Below, one piece after another: positions 1-9,048 of a DNA stretch of 64,000 bases; the first letter of the stretch is position 1, and every line of letters starts with the position of its first letter. The stretch is from Neomegalonema sp. (lineage in GTDB: Bacteria; Pseudomonadota; Alphaproteobacteria; Rhodobacterales; Rhodobacteraceae), in NCBI GenBank assembly GCA_022760355.1, contig JALEGB010000044.1, forward strand, positions 1-64,000, given 5' to 3'. Both the position numbers and the translations under genes were made by a program. Below the pieces are notes generated by a model. It saw nothing but the letters and a program-made list of their open reading frames with translations. It ran no database searches and had not been told where the DNA came from.

Positions 1-100
1 TCGCCGATCAAGTTGGATCGGCTCAAGGCTCTAACTCTTTGTTTTGTCGCGTGCTGTTCCCGCCAACCGGTATCCACTTGGTCGGCGCACGCTCTAATGC

Positions 101-133
101 AAAACGCCGCGCGCAAGGGCTGCGCGCGGCGTT
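101..133 (-). terminator. Rho-independent terminator of hemA
   Basis: A perfect 13-bp inverted repeat has arms AACGCCGCGCGCA (103-115) and TGCGCGCGGCGTT (121-133) around a 5-nt loop. On the minus strand it is followed by a short T run. It lies 30 nt past the hemA stop, so it most likely ends hemA transcription. Bases 1-100 show no convincing gene. Confidence 0.8.
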
Positions 134-162
134 CAATTCTGGCTTGCAATGCGGCGTCGATG

Positions 163-1401
163 TTATTGCGCTGCGATTTTGACAAACTTGTTATTGCCGA
201 GCGGGCAGCGGGCCCATAGCTCGCTGAGCGCCTGCACCAGCTTTGCGATATGTTCATCCGTGTGGACCGGCGAGGGGGTGATCCTAATCCGCTCCTCGCC
301 ACGGGGCACGGTCGGGTAGTTGATCGGCTGAACATAGACGCCATAACGCTCAAACAGCGCGTCGGTTACAGCCTTACAATGCACCGGATCGCCGACCATA
401 ACCGGCACGATATGGCTCGGGTTTTCCAGCACTGGCAGATCGGCGGCGATCAGCGCGTCCTTCACGGCGCGGGCGCGGGCTTGGTGCGCCGTCCGCTCCA
501 CCGAGCTTGCCTTCAAATGGCGAACGCTGGCGAGGGCGCCCGCCGCAACCGCCGGAGCTAAGGACGTCGTGAAGATGAAGCCTGGCGCGTAGGATCGGAC
601 CGCGTCACAGCATACTTTGCTGGCGGCGATGTAGCCGCCCATAACGCCGAAGCCCTTCGCCAGCGTGCCGTTGATCACATCAACCCGATCCATCACCCCA
701 TCGCGCTCGGCGATGCCGCCGCCGCGCGCGCCGTACAGCCCGACAGCATGCACTTCGTCGAGATAGGTGATTGCGCCGTATTTTTCCGCCAAGTCGCAGA
801 TCGCGCCGATTGGCGCGATATAGCCGTCCATGGAGTAGACGCTTTCGAACGCGATGATTTTCGGAGTTTCGCGCGGATACTGCGCCAGCTGCGCCTCCAG
901 CGCGTCGATGTCATTGTTCGGCCAGACATGCTTTGGGCCGCGACCGTTGCGGATGCCGGCGATCATTGAGGCGTGGTTCTTCGAGTCCGAAAAGATAACG
1001 GTCTCGGGCCCAAGCAGCTTGACCAGCGTTGAAATCGCGGCTTCGTTGGCGTTGAACGCCGAGGTAAACAGAAGCGCAGCCTCTTTATTATGAAGGTCTG
1101 CTAGTTCTTGCTCAAGCTCAACATGGTAATGGGTGGTGCCGGCAATGTTGCGCGTCCCGCCGGATCCGGCGCCAACACTGTCGATTGCTTCGTGCATCGC
1201 GGCCAAGACTTTTGGATGCTGGCCCATGCCGAGATAGTCGTTGGAGCACCAAACAACAACGTCACTGTTTTCTTCATCACCAAAGTGCTCGGCCGCGGGA
1301 AACGCGCCGCAACGCCGTTTCAAGTCGGCAAACACGCGATACCGGCCTTCACTATGCAGCTCGGAGATGCGTTGTTTTAGAACTTTATCGTAGGCGGTCA
1401 C
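163..1401 (-). CDS. hemA: 5-aminolevulinate synthase
   Basis: A 412-residue pyridoxal-phosphate enzyme that condenses glycine with succinyl-CoA to 5-aminolevulinate, the first committed step of haem and tetrapyrrole synthesis by the C4 (Shemin) route. The alpha-oxoamine synthase fold is clear throughout. Visible landmarks are [10 protein letters not shown] near residue 54, the glycine-rich [13 protein letters not shown], the PLP-contacting [10 protein letters not shown] and [10 protein letters not shown], and the PLP lysine in [13 protein letters not shown]. Length is normal for bacterial ALAS. The gene stands alone with its own terminator at 101-133. Because this route is largely confined to Alphaproteobacteria and mitochondria, the gene is also a taxonomic marker. 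Cytoplasmic. Confidence 0.96.
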   Translation of the reverse strand: MTAYDKVLKQRISELHSEGRYRVFADLKRRCGAFPAAEHFGDEENSDVVVWCSNDYLGMGQHPKVLAAMHEAIDSVGAGSGGTRNIAGTTHYHVELEQELADLHNKEAALLFTSAFNANEAAISTLVKLLGPETVIFSDSKNHASMIAGIRNGRGPKHVWPNNDIDALEAQLAQYPRETPKIIAFESVYSMDGYIAPIGAICDLAEKYGAITYLDEVHAVGLYGARGGGIAERDGVMDRVDVINGTLAKGFGVMGGYIAASKVCCDAVRSYAPGFIFTTSLAPAVAAGALASVRHLKASSVERTAHQARARAVKDALIAADLPVLENPSHIVPVMVGDPVHCKAVTDALFERYGVYVQPINYPTVPRGEERIRITPSPVHTDEHIAKLVQALSELWARCPLGNNKFVKIAAQ

Positions 1402-1865
1402 GATTTGGCTTCCCTATCGATATTATGCAGCCGAAAAAAGCTACTGGAACCGCATATCGCGTTCAAGTGGTCTAGGCAGCGATGAACCGCCGCAAGGGGG
1501 GCGGGCGCGCACACGCGCACATTTAGACAAATGCCACATTGTCGTTACTCTCGCGTTGCCATTCGCCATAGGATCCGACGTGACGCCGCTGCGCGGTCAG
1601 CCGGGACAGGGCGCGCGTTTGGCGCGGAGGCGTCCCCGTCAGGCGGCTGGCGGAGGGAAGGGTGTGGGGCTGGTCCCAATATCCGCTGTCGAATGCGCGC
1701 GCCGCCACGGGCGCGTCCGCGGCAATCCGTCTCTGGCAATAACGTCGCCCTCCTGGCGCGTCTTTGCCAAGAAAAACCGCAAAGCGGTGGCATAACCGAG
1801 AATTATCGTTGATCTCGATGCGTTTGAAACGCCATCGCACGCATCGCATTGCTTGGAGTCTCTAA
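1402..1865. other. Intergenic region, no gene seen
   Basis: 464 bp between the divergent hemA and the secreted-protein gene. Short open frames exist on both strands but have no good ribosome sites and an Arg/Pro-rich shadow composition. The region presumably carries both promoters; I could not identify convincing boxes. Confidence 0.5.
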
Positions 1866-2483
1866 ATGCGCCCCGTTCTATCGCTCATCGGCTTAGTTGC
1901 TCTTGCGACGTTTTTCGGAGGAGGCGGCGCATCCGCGCGGACTTACTCGGGTGAGGCGTTCCTGGCCTCGGTGCAGAAGGGCAAAGTTTGGTGCGTGGAG
2001 TACCGTGCGAGCGACTCGACCTGCGCGTTCATCCTGAAGCGGCCTGTTTTGACCCTCTCCGCAGATGAGCCGGTCGTTGAAGCCGATGGCTATGCTCTGT
2101 TCAAAATGCGCGACGGGTCAGTGATTAAGATCATCCAGCGGTTTCGGTATTTCTCGCGTGGCGGTCGTGTGTGCGTCCATGGGCGGCAGGTGAAAGCCGC
2201 GGACGTCCAGCTTTATCAGCCCGCAACCAATGACGCCTATGAGACGGATGGCGACCGGCGAATTGCGCCCGAGAAGGAACGCGGCATGGTCGGCCTTTTG
2301 ATCGGGCTGTGGGGCGAGCATGAAACCGTTTGTTGGGGCTATCGTTTGGAGGAGCGCGATGGGGCTCTGCCTGGACCTGAAATTGCGATGACGCGTTATG
2401 ACGGCGCTGAAAAACCAAAGGACGCGTCATTTGGCGCCTTTTTCGAAACGAAATTTGGCCATAAGCTGCGTCTGCGCCCATAG
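1866..2483 (+). CDS. Secreted hypothetical protein, 205 aa
   Basis: The function is not recognised. The N-terminus is a typical signal peptide: MRPVLS, then a hydrophobic stretch, then a GASA-R cleavage region near residue 26, so export is likely. The mature part has scattered cysteines (in WCVEY, STCAF, RVCVHG, VCWGY) consistent with disulfides in the periplasm. GGAG in TTGGAGTC lies about 9 nt before the ATG. It is divergent from hemA and no partner gene is adjacent, so the context gives no clue to function. Codon usage resembles its neighbours. It is a real gene judging by the signal peptide and length. Confidence 0.75.
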   Translation: MRPVLSLIGLVALATFFGGGGASARTYSGEAFLASVQKGKVWCVEYRASDSTCAFILKRPVLTLSADEPVVEADGYALFKMRDGSVIKIIQRFRYFSRGGRVCVHGRQVKAADVQLYQPATNDAYETDGDRRIAPEKERGMVGLLIGLWGEHETVCWGYRLEERDGALPGPEIAMTRYDGAEKPKDASFGAFFETKFGHKLRLRP

Positions 2484-2988
2484 AGGAAACAATCTTTCAG
2501 CGTCATTTCTGGGCCCCTTTGCGGCGTTGCTGCTTGGGAATAATTCCCCAGAATGTTCGCATTTCGTCTCGACGCTTCAGAACAAATAAGGTACATGCAT
2601 GAGCGCTTCGCTGCCAGTGCGCTATGGGCGCCCGTTGCCGGCCTTGGTCTAATAAATCTAGTGCGGATTATATGGAAGATTCTTGCAAGCGCGCTCTATG
2701 TGTGGTGGAGTTGTCCCGCGATTTGAGCGAGGGATGTCCATATGTGGTGTCGCGGCGTCAGGATTGGCGGAATAGAGATTGTAATCAGCCGGTACGCGGA
2801 GGGATGCGCTGGCTGGCGACCTGTAGTGGAGAGCGGGGCGCTGCCGGAACTATATCTGTACTGGCGGCGATACGAGGTCGTTCTGTCGGCTTGGCGGCGA
2901 TGCGAGCGCGCGCTTGCGGCCCGCGCCGGGCTTGCGCAGCCCGAAGTCGCCGATATCGCGTCCAACTCGCGTCCGCAGGAGGCTCCAA
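2484..2988. other. Intergenic region with an uncertain open frame
   Basis: About 500 bp without a supported gene. A plus-strand frame from about 2742 reads fairly protein-like up to about 2960 but then runs out of frame into the MarR gene without a stop until 3257. It may be chance or a decayed gene. The final bases hold the good ribosome site AGGAGG (2977-2982) of the following gene. Confidence 0.4.
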
Positions 2989-3444
2989 ATGAACCATCTG
3001 ACTGCGAAAGAGAGGCGTGCGATTCGGCGGCTGTTGGCGGCGATACAAGAATACCGCAAGCTCGACCCGGATATGCAATTGCCTATGGCCGCGAGCCTAT
3101 TGATCGTCGCCTTGAAGGACGGGGTAAGCCGGACGGAGGTGATGGAGGATCTCAACGTGGCCGGCTCGACGGCGACGCGAAACCTCATGGGGCTCATGGC
3201 CGAAGGAAGGCTCGGGCGGCCAGGGCACGGGCTCGTGTCTCAGCGGGTCAATCCTGACGAGCGCCGCTGGCGCATGCATTCGCTGACGCCGGAGGGGCTC
3301 GAGGTCGTCCGGCGGCTTGCGGAGATCATTGAGCCGTCGGAAAGCGGGCGCCCGAAACCGTCGGACCGACGCGCGGTTGGGGCGGAGGATGGGGATCAGC
3401 CGCGCAAGATTGCAAAGCGGAAGGCGCCGCCTGGGGCGGAGTAA
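2989..3444 (+). CDS. MarR-like winged-helix transcriptional regulator
   Basis: A 151-residue protein with a MarR-type layout. It has an N-terminal helix, a winged helix with SRTEVMEDLNVAGSTATRNL as the recognition-helix region (about residues 48-67), and a wing ending in NPDERRWRMHSLTPEGLEVV, which matches the DRR.....LT..G signature of the family. The C-terminal 35 residues are charged and probably disordered. The start was chosen at 2989 because AGGAGG lies 6 nt upstream; the longer in-frame extension to 2914 has no such site. The ligand and target are unknown. A LysR-type regulator follows on the same strand, so the pair could control each other. Confidence 0.72.
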   Translation: MNHLTAKERRAIRRLLAAIQEYRKLDPDMQLPMAASLLIVALKDGVSRTEVMEDLNVAGSTATRNLMGLMAEGRLGRPGHGLVSQRVNPDERRWRMHSLTPEGLEVVRRLAEIIEPSESGRPKPSDRRAVGAEDGDQPRKIAKRKAPPGAE

Positions 3445-3584
3445 TTTCCGGGCGCGCGCCTGAGCGTAGAGGGCGTGGCGCGAACGCCGGTGGCCGGTGT
3501 TCAGAAAAAGTGATGCTATTGATCGCTGCATGATCGTAAGCTCTGAACATGAATGCTGCGAGGCGTGGGCCACAGGGGGCGGAA

Positions 3585-4511
3585 ATGTTCGGAGTGAGGG
3601 ACGCGGAGATCGTATCGCTTGTCGCGACGAGCGGTGGTTTTCGTGCGGCCGCAGTACGGCTAGGCCTCGCCCCGTCCGCGGTGTCCGCACGGATTGCGCA
3701 GGTGGAGCGCTCCCTTGGCGTGCAGCTTTTTGACCGCTCTCGGCAGGGGGCTCGATTAACGCCGGAGGGGCGCCGTTTTGTCGAGCAGTCGTCGCGCCTG
3801 ATCACGATGCGCGACGCCATTGCCGCCGAGGTCGCGTCTTTCTCCGGCCTGAGCGGGACGCTGCGGATCGGGGTCGCGGAAATTGTTGCCGACACATGGG
3901 TGGCGCAGCTTCTTCAACATCTCGTCGAACATGCGCCTCGCGTGCGGTTAGAGCTTACGGTCGAGAGCTCTGAAATGCTCGGACGCAGGCTGGCCGAACA
4001 TGCGCTCGATATTGCGGTGTTGCTGCGTCAATGGGCCCCTCGCGAGGCGGTCGCAACCGAGATTGCGGCTTTAAACATCGGTTGGTACGCGGCTCCTGAG
4101 TTGGTTCGGGGAATATCTGGATTTGCCGCATCGGGCGCTGCTGAGCTTGACGTTGAGGATGTCTCGGATCGCGCGATTATCACCTTTTCCAAGCAGACCC
4201 CGCCTGCGCGTGAGGTTGCTCAGATCTTCGCCAATTCGCGCCTGCCTCAGCCGATCATTCATGGCTCAAACACAGTCGCGACCATCATGCGTCTTGCGTG
4301 CGATGGTTTTGGCGTCGCCACACTGCCAGAGCCGATGGCCGAGCCCAGCTGCAAAGCGGGTCGGTTGACGCGGATTGATTTTGGTTCAGCCGCACGATTG
4401 TCCCCGCTTGCGTTCGATATGTGCCATCTTTCCCCGTCAATCACCCCATTCGCGGAGATCTTGCGCGCTGGGGCCCGCCAATTGCGCTCTGAACCGTCGA
4501 CCCTCGGTTGA
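3585..4511 (+). CDS. LysR-type transcriptional regulator
   Basis: A DNA-binding regulator of about 308 residues. The N-terminal helix-turn-helix is clear (AEIVSLVATSGGFRAAAVRL, then LAPSAVSARIAQVERSLGVQLFDRS), followed by a linker helix and a two-lobed effector domain (IGVAEIVADTWVAQLLQHL onwards). I prefer the start at 3585, where GGGGGCGGAA precedes ATG. An alternative ATG at 3549 would add 12 residues. Upstream, TGTTCAG at 3498-3504 is inverted as CTGAACA at 3543-3549, a possible autoregulatory site. No divergent target gene is present, which is unusual for LysR proteins. Trigger factor follows after 267 bp and is unlikely to be its target. Effector unknown. Confidence 0.85.
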   Translation: MFGVRDAEIVSLVATSGGFRAAAVRLGLAPSAVSARIAQVERSLGVQLFDRSRQGARLTPEGRRFVEQSSRLITMRDAIAAEVASFSGLSGTLRIGVAEIVADTWVAQLLQHLVEHAPRVRLELTVESSEMLGRRLAEHALDIAVLLRQWAPREAVATEIAALNIGWYAAPELVRGISGFAASGAAELDVEDVSDRAIITFSKQTPPAREVAQIFANSRLPQPIIHGSNTVATIMRLACDGFGVATLPEPMAEPSCKAGRLTRIDFGSAARLSPLAFDMCHLSPSITPFAEILRAGARQLRSEPSTLG

Positions 4512-4778
4512 CAAGGCGCCTGCAATCTGCGAGTCCGCCAATTGGAGCGGCCTCCCTATCGATTAGTCGACTGTTCTAGAAAAAGAGTTTTTTCCAGCTG
4601 TTTCGCGGCAACCGCATCCCGCGTTACTGCGAGAAACATGCGAAAAAACGAAAACTCTAGCGCTATTAAGGCATTCGATGCGAGGGCGGCGCAGTCGCGC
4701 CGTTCGGGCGGGGCGCAAGGTTTTTAGCCGGGAGCGCGGTTTAGCGGGCGCTTTCCCCCCAAGAAAAGTTTTGAGGCG

Positions 4779-6131
4779 ATGGAAGTTACGGAAACGAAAT
4801 CGGAAGGCTTGCAGCGCGCCTATACAGCGAAGGCGACCGCCGCCGAGATCGAAGCGAGAATTGACGCGAAGTTGGCGGAAGTCCAGCCGACCGCGCAGCT
4901 CAAAGGCTTCCGCAAGGGCAAAGTGCCGGTATCGCTGCTAAAGAAAATGTTCTCCAAAAGCATGCTTGGCGAAGCCATGCAGGAGATGGTGGACGAGACG
5001 GTCAGCGCCCATCTTGAGGCGGCCAAGCACCGCCCCGCACAGCGGCCAGACATCAAGATCGTGAACGAGTCTTTTGATGAAGGCGATGATCTGAACGTCG
5101 AATTTTCATATGAGCTGCTGCCCGATATTCCGGATGTGCCTTTCAGCGAGATCAAGCTGGAGCGCTTGGTCGTAAGCCCCGAAGAGGCGGATGTTGACAA
5201 GGCGCTGGAAAATTTGGCGGAGAACGCCAAAAGCTATGACGACGCGAAAGATGGTGAAGCAGAAAGCGGCGACCAGGTTGTCATCAACTTCGTCGGCCGT
5301 GTCGATGGTGAAGCGTTCGAAGGCGGCTCCGCTGACGATTTCCCGCTGGTGCTCGGGTCGAACCAATTCATTCCGGGGTTCGAAGATCAGCTGATCGGTG
5401 TTAAGGCCGGCGAAGAGCGTGATGTGAACGTAACTTTCCCTGAGAGTTACGGCGCGCCCAATCTCGCAGGCAAAGCTGCTGTTTTCAGCGTCACCGTCAA
5501 AGAAGTCCGGGCGCCTAAGAAGGCTGAGGTCGACGAGAGCTTGGCGGAGCGCTACGGCGCCGAAAGCCTCGACGCGATGAAGACCCAAATTCGCACCCAA
5601 ATCAGCAATGAATATAAGAGCGTTGCGCGCAGCCATCTGAAGCGCAAGCTGCTCGATGCGCTGAACGACAAGCTCACCTTCGAATTGCCTGAGACGATGG
5701 TTGAAAGCGAAGCGAAGCAAATTGCGCATCAGCTGTGGCATGATGAGCATCCGGAGGAGCAAGGGCACGATCATGGCGAGATCGAGATCACTGATGAGCA
5801 TCGTGATCTTGCGGGCCGTCGCGTGCGCTTGGGGCTGCTGTTCTCCGATGTTGGCGAGAAAGCCAAAATCGAAGTGGGCGAGGCTGAGATCAATCAAGCC
5901 GCTATGGCTCAGGCGCGCAACTATCCAGGGCGTGAGCAAGAGTTCCTGACCGCCGTTCAACGCAGCCCAGAGCTGCGCCAGCAGTTCGTCGCGCCGTTGT
6001 TTGAAGACAAAGTGGTGGACTACATCGCAGAGCTGGCAAGCGTTACCGAGAAGCAGGTTACTGCGGATGAGCTGCGCGCGGCGATGGCGGAGCTTGAAGA
6101 GGACGAAGACGGCAAGCCAGCGGACGCGTAA
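4779..6131 (+). CDS. tig: Trigger factor, ribosome-associated chaperone
   Basis: A 450-residue peptidyl-prolyl isomerase and chaperone that docks at the ribosome exit tunnel and shields nascent chains. The N-terminal ribosome-binding domain carries the docking signature LKGFRKGKVP at about residues 39-48. An FKBP-type domain spans about 150-240 (SGDQVVINFVGRVDGEAFEGG ... FIPGFEDQLIGVKAGEERDV). The C-terminal helical chaperone arms follow and end in an acidic tail. Length is usual for the family. It begins the tig-clpP-clpX-lon block, the standard order for protein quality control. A strong terminator follows at once, so clpP must have its own promoter. Cytoplasmic. Confidence 0.97.
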   Translation: MEVTETKSEGLQRAYTAKATAAEIEARIDAKLAEVQPTAQLKGFRKGKVPVSLLKKMFSKSMLGEAMQEMVDETVSAHLEAAKHRPAQRPDIKIVNESFDEGDDLNVEFSYELLPDIPDVPFSEIKLERLVVSPEEADVDKALENLAENAKSYDDAKDGEAESGDQVVINFVGRVDGEAFEGGSADDFPLVLGSNQFIPGFEDQLIGVKAGEERDVNVTFPESYGAPNLAGKAAVFSVTVKEVRAPKKAEVDESLAERYGAESLDAMKTQIRTQISNEYKSVARSHLKRKLLDALNDKLTFELPETMVESEAKQIAHQLWHDEHPEEQGHDHGEIEITDEHRDLAGRRVRLGLLFSDVGEKAKIEVGEAEINQAAMAQARNYPGREQEFLTAVQRSPELRQQFVAPLFEDKVVDYIAELASVTEKQVTADELRAAMAELEEDEDGKPADA

Positions 6132-6159
6132 GCGCCCGCGGTCAGCCGCGTTTGCGACG

Positions 6160-6194
6160 CCTCCGTTGCGCACCGGCGCAGCGGAGGTTTTTTT
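6160..6194 (+). terminator. Rho-independent terminator of tig
   Basis: A 12-bp stem (CCTCCGTTGCGC at 6160-6171, GCGCAGCGGAGG at 6176-6187, one G-T pair) with a 4-nt loop, followed by seven T at 6188-6194. It is 28 nt past the tig stop. Confidence 0.92.
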
Positions 6195-6482
6195 GTATGC
6201 GGCCCTGCGCCTGCGTCGCGCCCATATCGCGCGTATATTCCGACGCCTCTTTCATCTTCAGTTAAGAATATTATGTCGGAACTGATCCGCCGCTTGGCGA
6301 TGCGCGCAGTTGCGCGTGTGGCGTGCGGCGACGGCGTCCTTCTAAATCGCTGGCGGCAGCCTTTCAGAATGCGCGCGCCATACATAATTTGGAGCGGGTT
6401 GCGCAGTATGTTGTCGCGACCATCTTCAACGCCGCCTCGACCCCGGCGTGGCCTCCAGCTGACGAGGAGCTGAGCTGACTTT

Positions 6483-7145
6483 ATGACGAACCCTTTCCGC
6501 ACCCCATCGATTCCGACCCCGAATATGGACGCGGGTCACCAGCCGACTGGCTTTATTATTCCGACCGTCGTGGAAACCACCTCGCGCGGTACGATGGCGT
6601 ACGACATCTACTCGCGCCTGCTGAAAGAGCGGATCGTATTTGTCTCCGGGCCCATCCACGATGATATGGCGACCGTGATCGTGGCGCAGCTGCTGTTCCT
6701 CGAGGCAGAGAACCCCACCAAAGAGATCTCTCTCTATATCAACAGCCCTGGCGGCGTCGTGACCGCCGGCATGTCTATTTATGACACGATGCGCTATATC
6801 CGCCCGCCAGTGGCGACGCTTTGCATCGGCCAAGCGGCGTCGATGGGATCGCTGCTCCTGACCGCGGGTGAGCCGGGCATGCGCTACATCGTGCCGAACG
6901 CGCGCGTGATGGTGCACCAGCCATCTGGGGGCTTCCAGGGCCAAGCCTCGGATATCGAGCGCCACGCCAAAGAGATCATCGAGCTGAAAACCCGGTTGAA
7001 TCAAGTCTATGTTGAGCATACCGGCCGCTCGATGGAAGAAGTTGAGGCGGCGCTGGATCGCGATACCTTCATGACAGCGGAGCAGGCCAAAGAATGGGGC
7101 CTGGTGGATAAAATCGTCGACCGTCGCGAGGCGGCTGCAGAATAA
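6483..7145 (+). CDS. clpP: ATP-dependent Clp protease proteolytic subunit
   Basis: A 220-residue serine peptidase that forms the double-ring proteolytic chamber served by ClpX. The family signatures are complete: [32 protein letters not shown], the catalytic serine in [11 protein letters not shown], the catalytic histidine in [13 protein letters not shown], and a C-terminal region [19 protein letters not shown] that supplies the aspartate region. The N-terminal 30 residues are longer than in E. coli and are likely a propeptide or flexible loop. It lies 338 bp upstream of clpX in the same direction. Cytoplasmic. Confidence 0.97.
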   Translation: MTNPFRTPSIPTPNMDAGHQPTGFIIPTVVETTSRGTMAYDIYSRLLKERIVFVSGPIHDDMATVIVAQLLFLEAENPTKEISLYINSPGGVVTAGMSIYDTMRYIRPPVATLCIGQAASMGSLLLTAGEPGMRYIVPNARVMVHQPSGGFQGQASDIERHAKEIIELKTRLNQVYVEHTGRSMEEVEAALDRDTFMTAEQAKEWGLVDKIVDRREAAAE

Positions 7146-7483
7146 AGTCCAATATCACGCGGGCTTGATTAACCAACATTGCGCAGCTGGTCACTCTCTG
7201 CGTCAATGTTTCGGCGCCTTCTTTGCTCCATGCTGAGCGCCAGACCCGATCGAGCGCGATCCGGGTTGCACGTTTCGGCGGAGCGGAAAAACTGCGTCGA
7301 AACGCCCGTCCGCGCTTGCGCTTTTCGAGCGCGCGTCCGAGGCTGGCGTTAGAGACAGGCGCCTCAGATCCGCAGAAGCGGGCCTGGGGCTTATATAAGA
7401 AGTCGGCCGCCAGTGGCGGCCCGCCTGACGCGGCGATCGAGGCTGCGCCGCGTCAAGGGCGATCGAGCGGTCGGGAGACAGAC
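7146..7483. other. clpP-clpX intergenic region
   Basis: 338 bp. The open frame of clpX extends upstream to 7223, but this extension is Arg-rich and has no similarity to ClpX N-termini, so I treat it as non-coding. The segment CTTATATAAG near 7390 could be part of a promoter. No terminator was seen after clpP, so readthrough into clpX is possible. Confidence 0.45.
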
Positions 7484-8755
7484 ATGGCCAAAACGAACGG
7501 CGGCGACAGTAAGAATATTCTCTATTGCTCTTTCTGCGGGAAGAGCCAGCATGAGGTTCGCAAGCTGATCGCAGGGCCGACCGTGTTCATCTGCGACGAA
7601 TGCGTCGAGTTGTGCATGGACATCATCCGCGAGGAGGCGAAGAACAATCTCGTCAAATCCGCGGATGGTGTGCCGACCCCCCACGAAATTTGCCGAGTTT
7701 TGGATGACTATGTGATTGGCCAGGCCGTCGCAAAGCGCGTCCTCTCGGTTGCGGTTCACAACCACTATAAGCGCCTTAATCACGCGCAGAGCTCCGGCGC
7801 TGATGTCGAGCTGGCGAAGTCGAACATCCTGCTGATCGGCCCGACAGGTTGCGGCAAAACGTTGCTCGCACAGACCCTGGCGCGCATCCTCGACGTGCCA
7901 TTCACGATGGCCGACGCAACGACCCTGACGGAAGCCGGTTATGTCGGCGAAGATGTTGAGAACATCATCCTCAAATTGCTGCAGGCGGCCGATTACAACG
8001 TCGAGCGGGCGCAGCGCGGGATCGTCTATATCGACGAAGTCGACAAGATCAGCCGTAAATCGGACAACCCCTCGATCACCCGCGACGTATCGGGCGAGGG
8101 CGTGCAGCAGGCGCTGCTGAAGATTATGGAAGGCACCGTCGCCTCCGTGCCGCCGCAAGGCGGGCGCAAGCATCCTCAGCAAGAGTTCCTACAGGTCGAC
8201 ACCACCAACATCCTGTTTATCTGTGGCGGCGCGTTCGCCGGGTTGGACAAAATCATCGCGCAGCGGGGCAAAGGCACCGCTATCGGCTTCGGCGCTGATG
8301 TGCGTGAGCCGGATGAGCGTCTGGCGGGCGAGCTGTTCGCAGAGCTCGAGCCGGAGGATCTGCTGAAATTCGGCTTGATCCCGGAATTTGTTGGCCGTCT
8401 GCCTGTGATTGCAACGCTGCGGGATCTTGATGAGGAGGCGCTGGTTCGCATTCTCTCCGAGCCGCGCAACGCGCTGACCAAACAGTATCAACGTCTGTTT
8501 GAGATGGAGGGCGTTGAGCTGGCGTTCACCGAGGAAGCCCTCAAAGCCATTGCGCAGAAGGCGATCGCCCGGAAAACGGGCGCGCGCGGCCTCCGCTCCA
8601 TTCTGGAATCGGTCCTGCTTGACGCGATGTTTGATCTGCCAGGGATGGAGAATATCAAGAAAGTGGTTGTCGACGACGAAGTGATCGAGGGCCGCAAAAA
8701 TCCGGTGTTTGTCTATGAGGACGCCGCGAAGAGCGAGGGCGCGCGGGCCGGCTAA
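7484..8755 (+). CDS. clpX: ClpX ATPase, unfoldase of ClpXP
   Basis: A 423-residue AAA+ unfoldase that recognises substrates and feeds them to ClpP. In order: an N-terminal zinc-binding domain with four cysteines (CSFCGKS ... CDECVELC), Walker A GPTGCGKT, the pore loop in AGYVGEDVE, Walker [11 protein letters not shown], the IGF loop region TAIGFGADV that contacts ClpP, and sensor motifs such as [10 protein letters not shown]. The start at 7484 gives the usual MAKxxG N-terminus, with GGGAGA about 6 nt upstream. Cytoplasmic. Confidence 0.98.
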   Translation: MAKTNGGDSKNILYCSFCGKSQHEVRKLIAGPTVFICDECVELCMDIIREEAKNNLVKSADGVPTPHEICRVLDDYVIGQAVAKRVLSVAVHNHYKRLNHAQSSGADVELAKSNILLIGPTGCGKTLLAQTLARILDVPFTMADATTLTEAGYVGEDVENIILKLLQAADYNVERAQRGIVYIDEVDKISRKSDNPSITRDVSGEGVQQALLKIMEGTVASVPPQGGRKHPQQEFLQVDTTNILFICGGAFAGLDKIIAQRGKGTAIGFGADVREPDERLAGELFAELEPEDLLKFGLIPEFVGRLPVIATLRDLDEEALVRILSEPRNALTKQYQRLFEMEGVELAFTEEALKAIAQKAIARKTGARGLRSILESVLLDAMFDLPGMENIKKVVVDDEVIEGRKNPVFVYEDAAKSEGARAG

Positions 8756-8781
8756 GGCGGTGCTCGTATGATACGCCCAAA

Positions 8782-8802
8782 GGCGCGGCGACCGGCCGCG
8801 CC
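8782..8802 (+). terminator. Possible terminator after clpX
   Basis: An 8-bp GC-only hairpin (GGCGCGGC 8782-8789, GCCGCGCC 8795-8802) lies 26 nt past the clpX stop and is followed by a pyrimidine-rich tract rather than a true T run. It is a weak terminator or an RNA-stabilising stem. Confidence 0.4.
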
Positions 8803-9048
8803 TCCTTCCCCTCCTTTTCACAGCTATGCGAACGCGGAACGCGCCGATCGCGCCCTGTTTACCTTAGCGCTTGAAGTCTCCTTAGGAGCGCTCAGCGTAA
8901 GGTGGTCGGGCGGTCAACACGGCGAAGCGAAATCCGCTTGAAAGCTGAGCCAGCCAGCGCCACCTTACCCTATCAAGCCCCGTGGCGGCAGGGTGCGGCG
9001 CAACAGCGCGCAGCTTGTCGTCGACGCAAAAAGGCAATGGAGCGCTTA

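Noticed and set aside
4650-4690. Possible degenerate copy of the CCTAGAG palindromic element
   Set aside because: Only CTCTAG and CATTCGATG are shared; the stems and spacing do not form.
5106-6173. 355-codon open frame on the minus strand
   Set aside because: Antisense shadow of tig.
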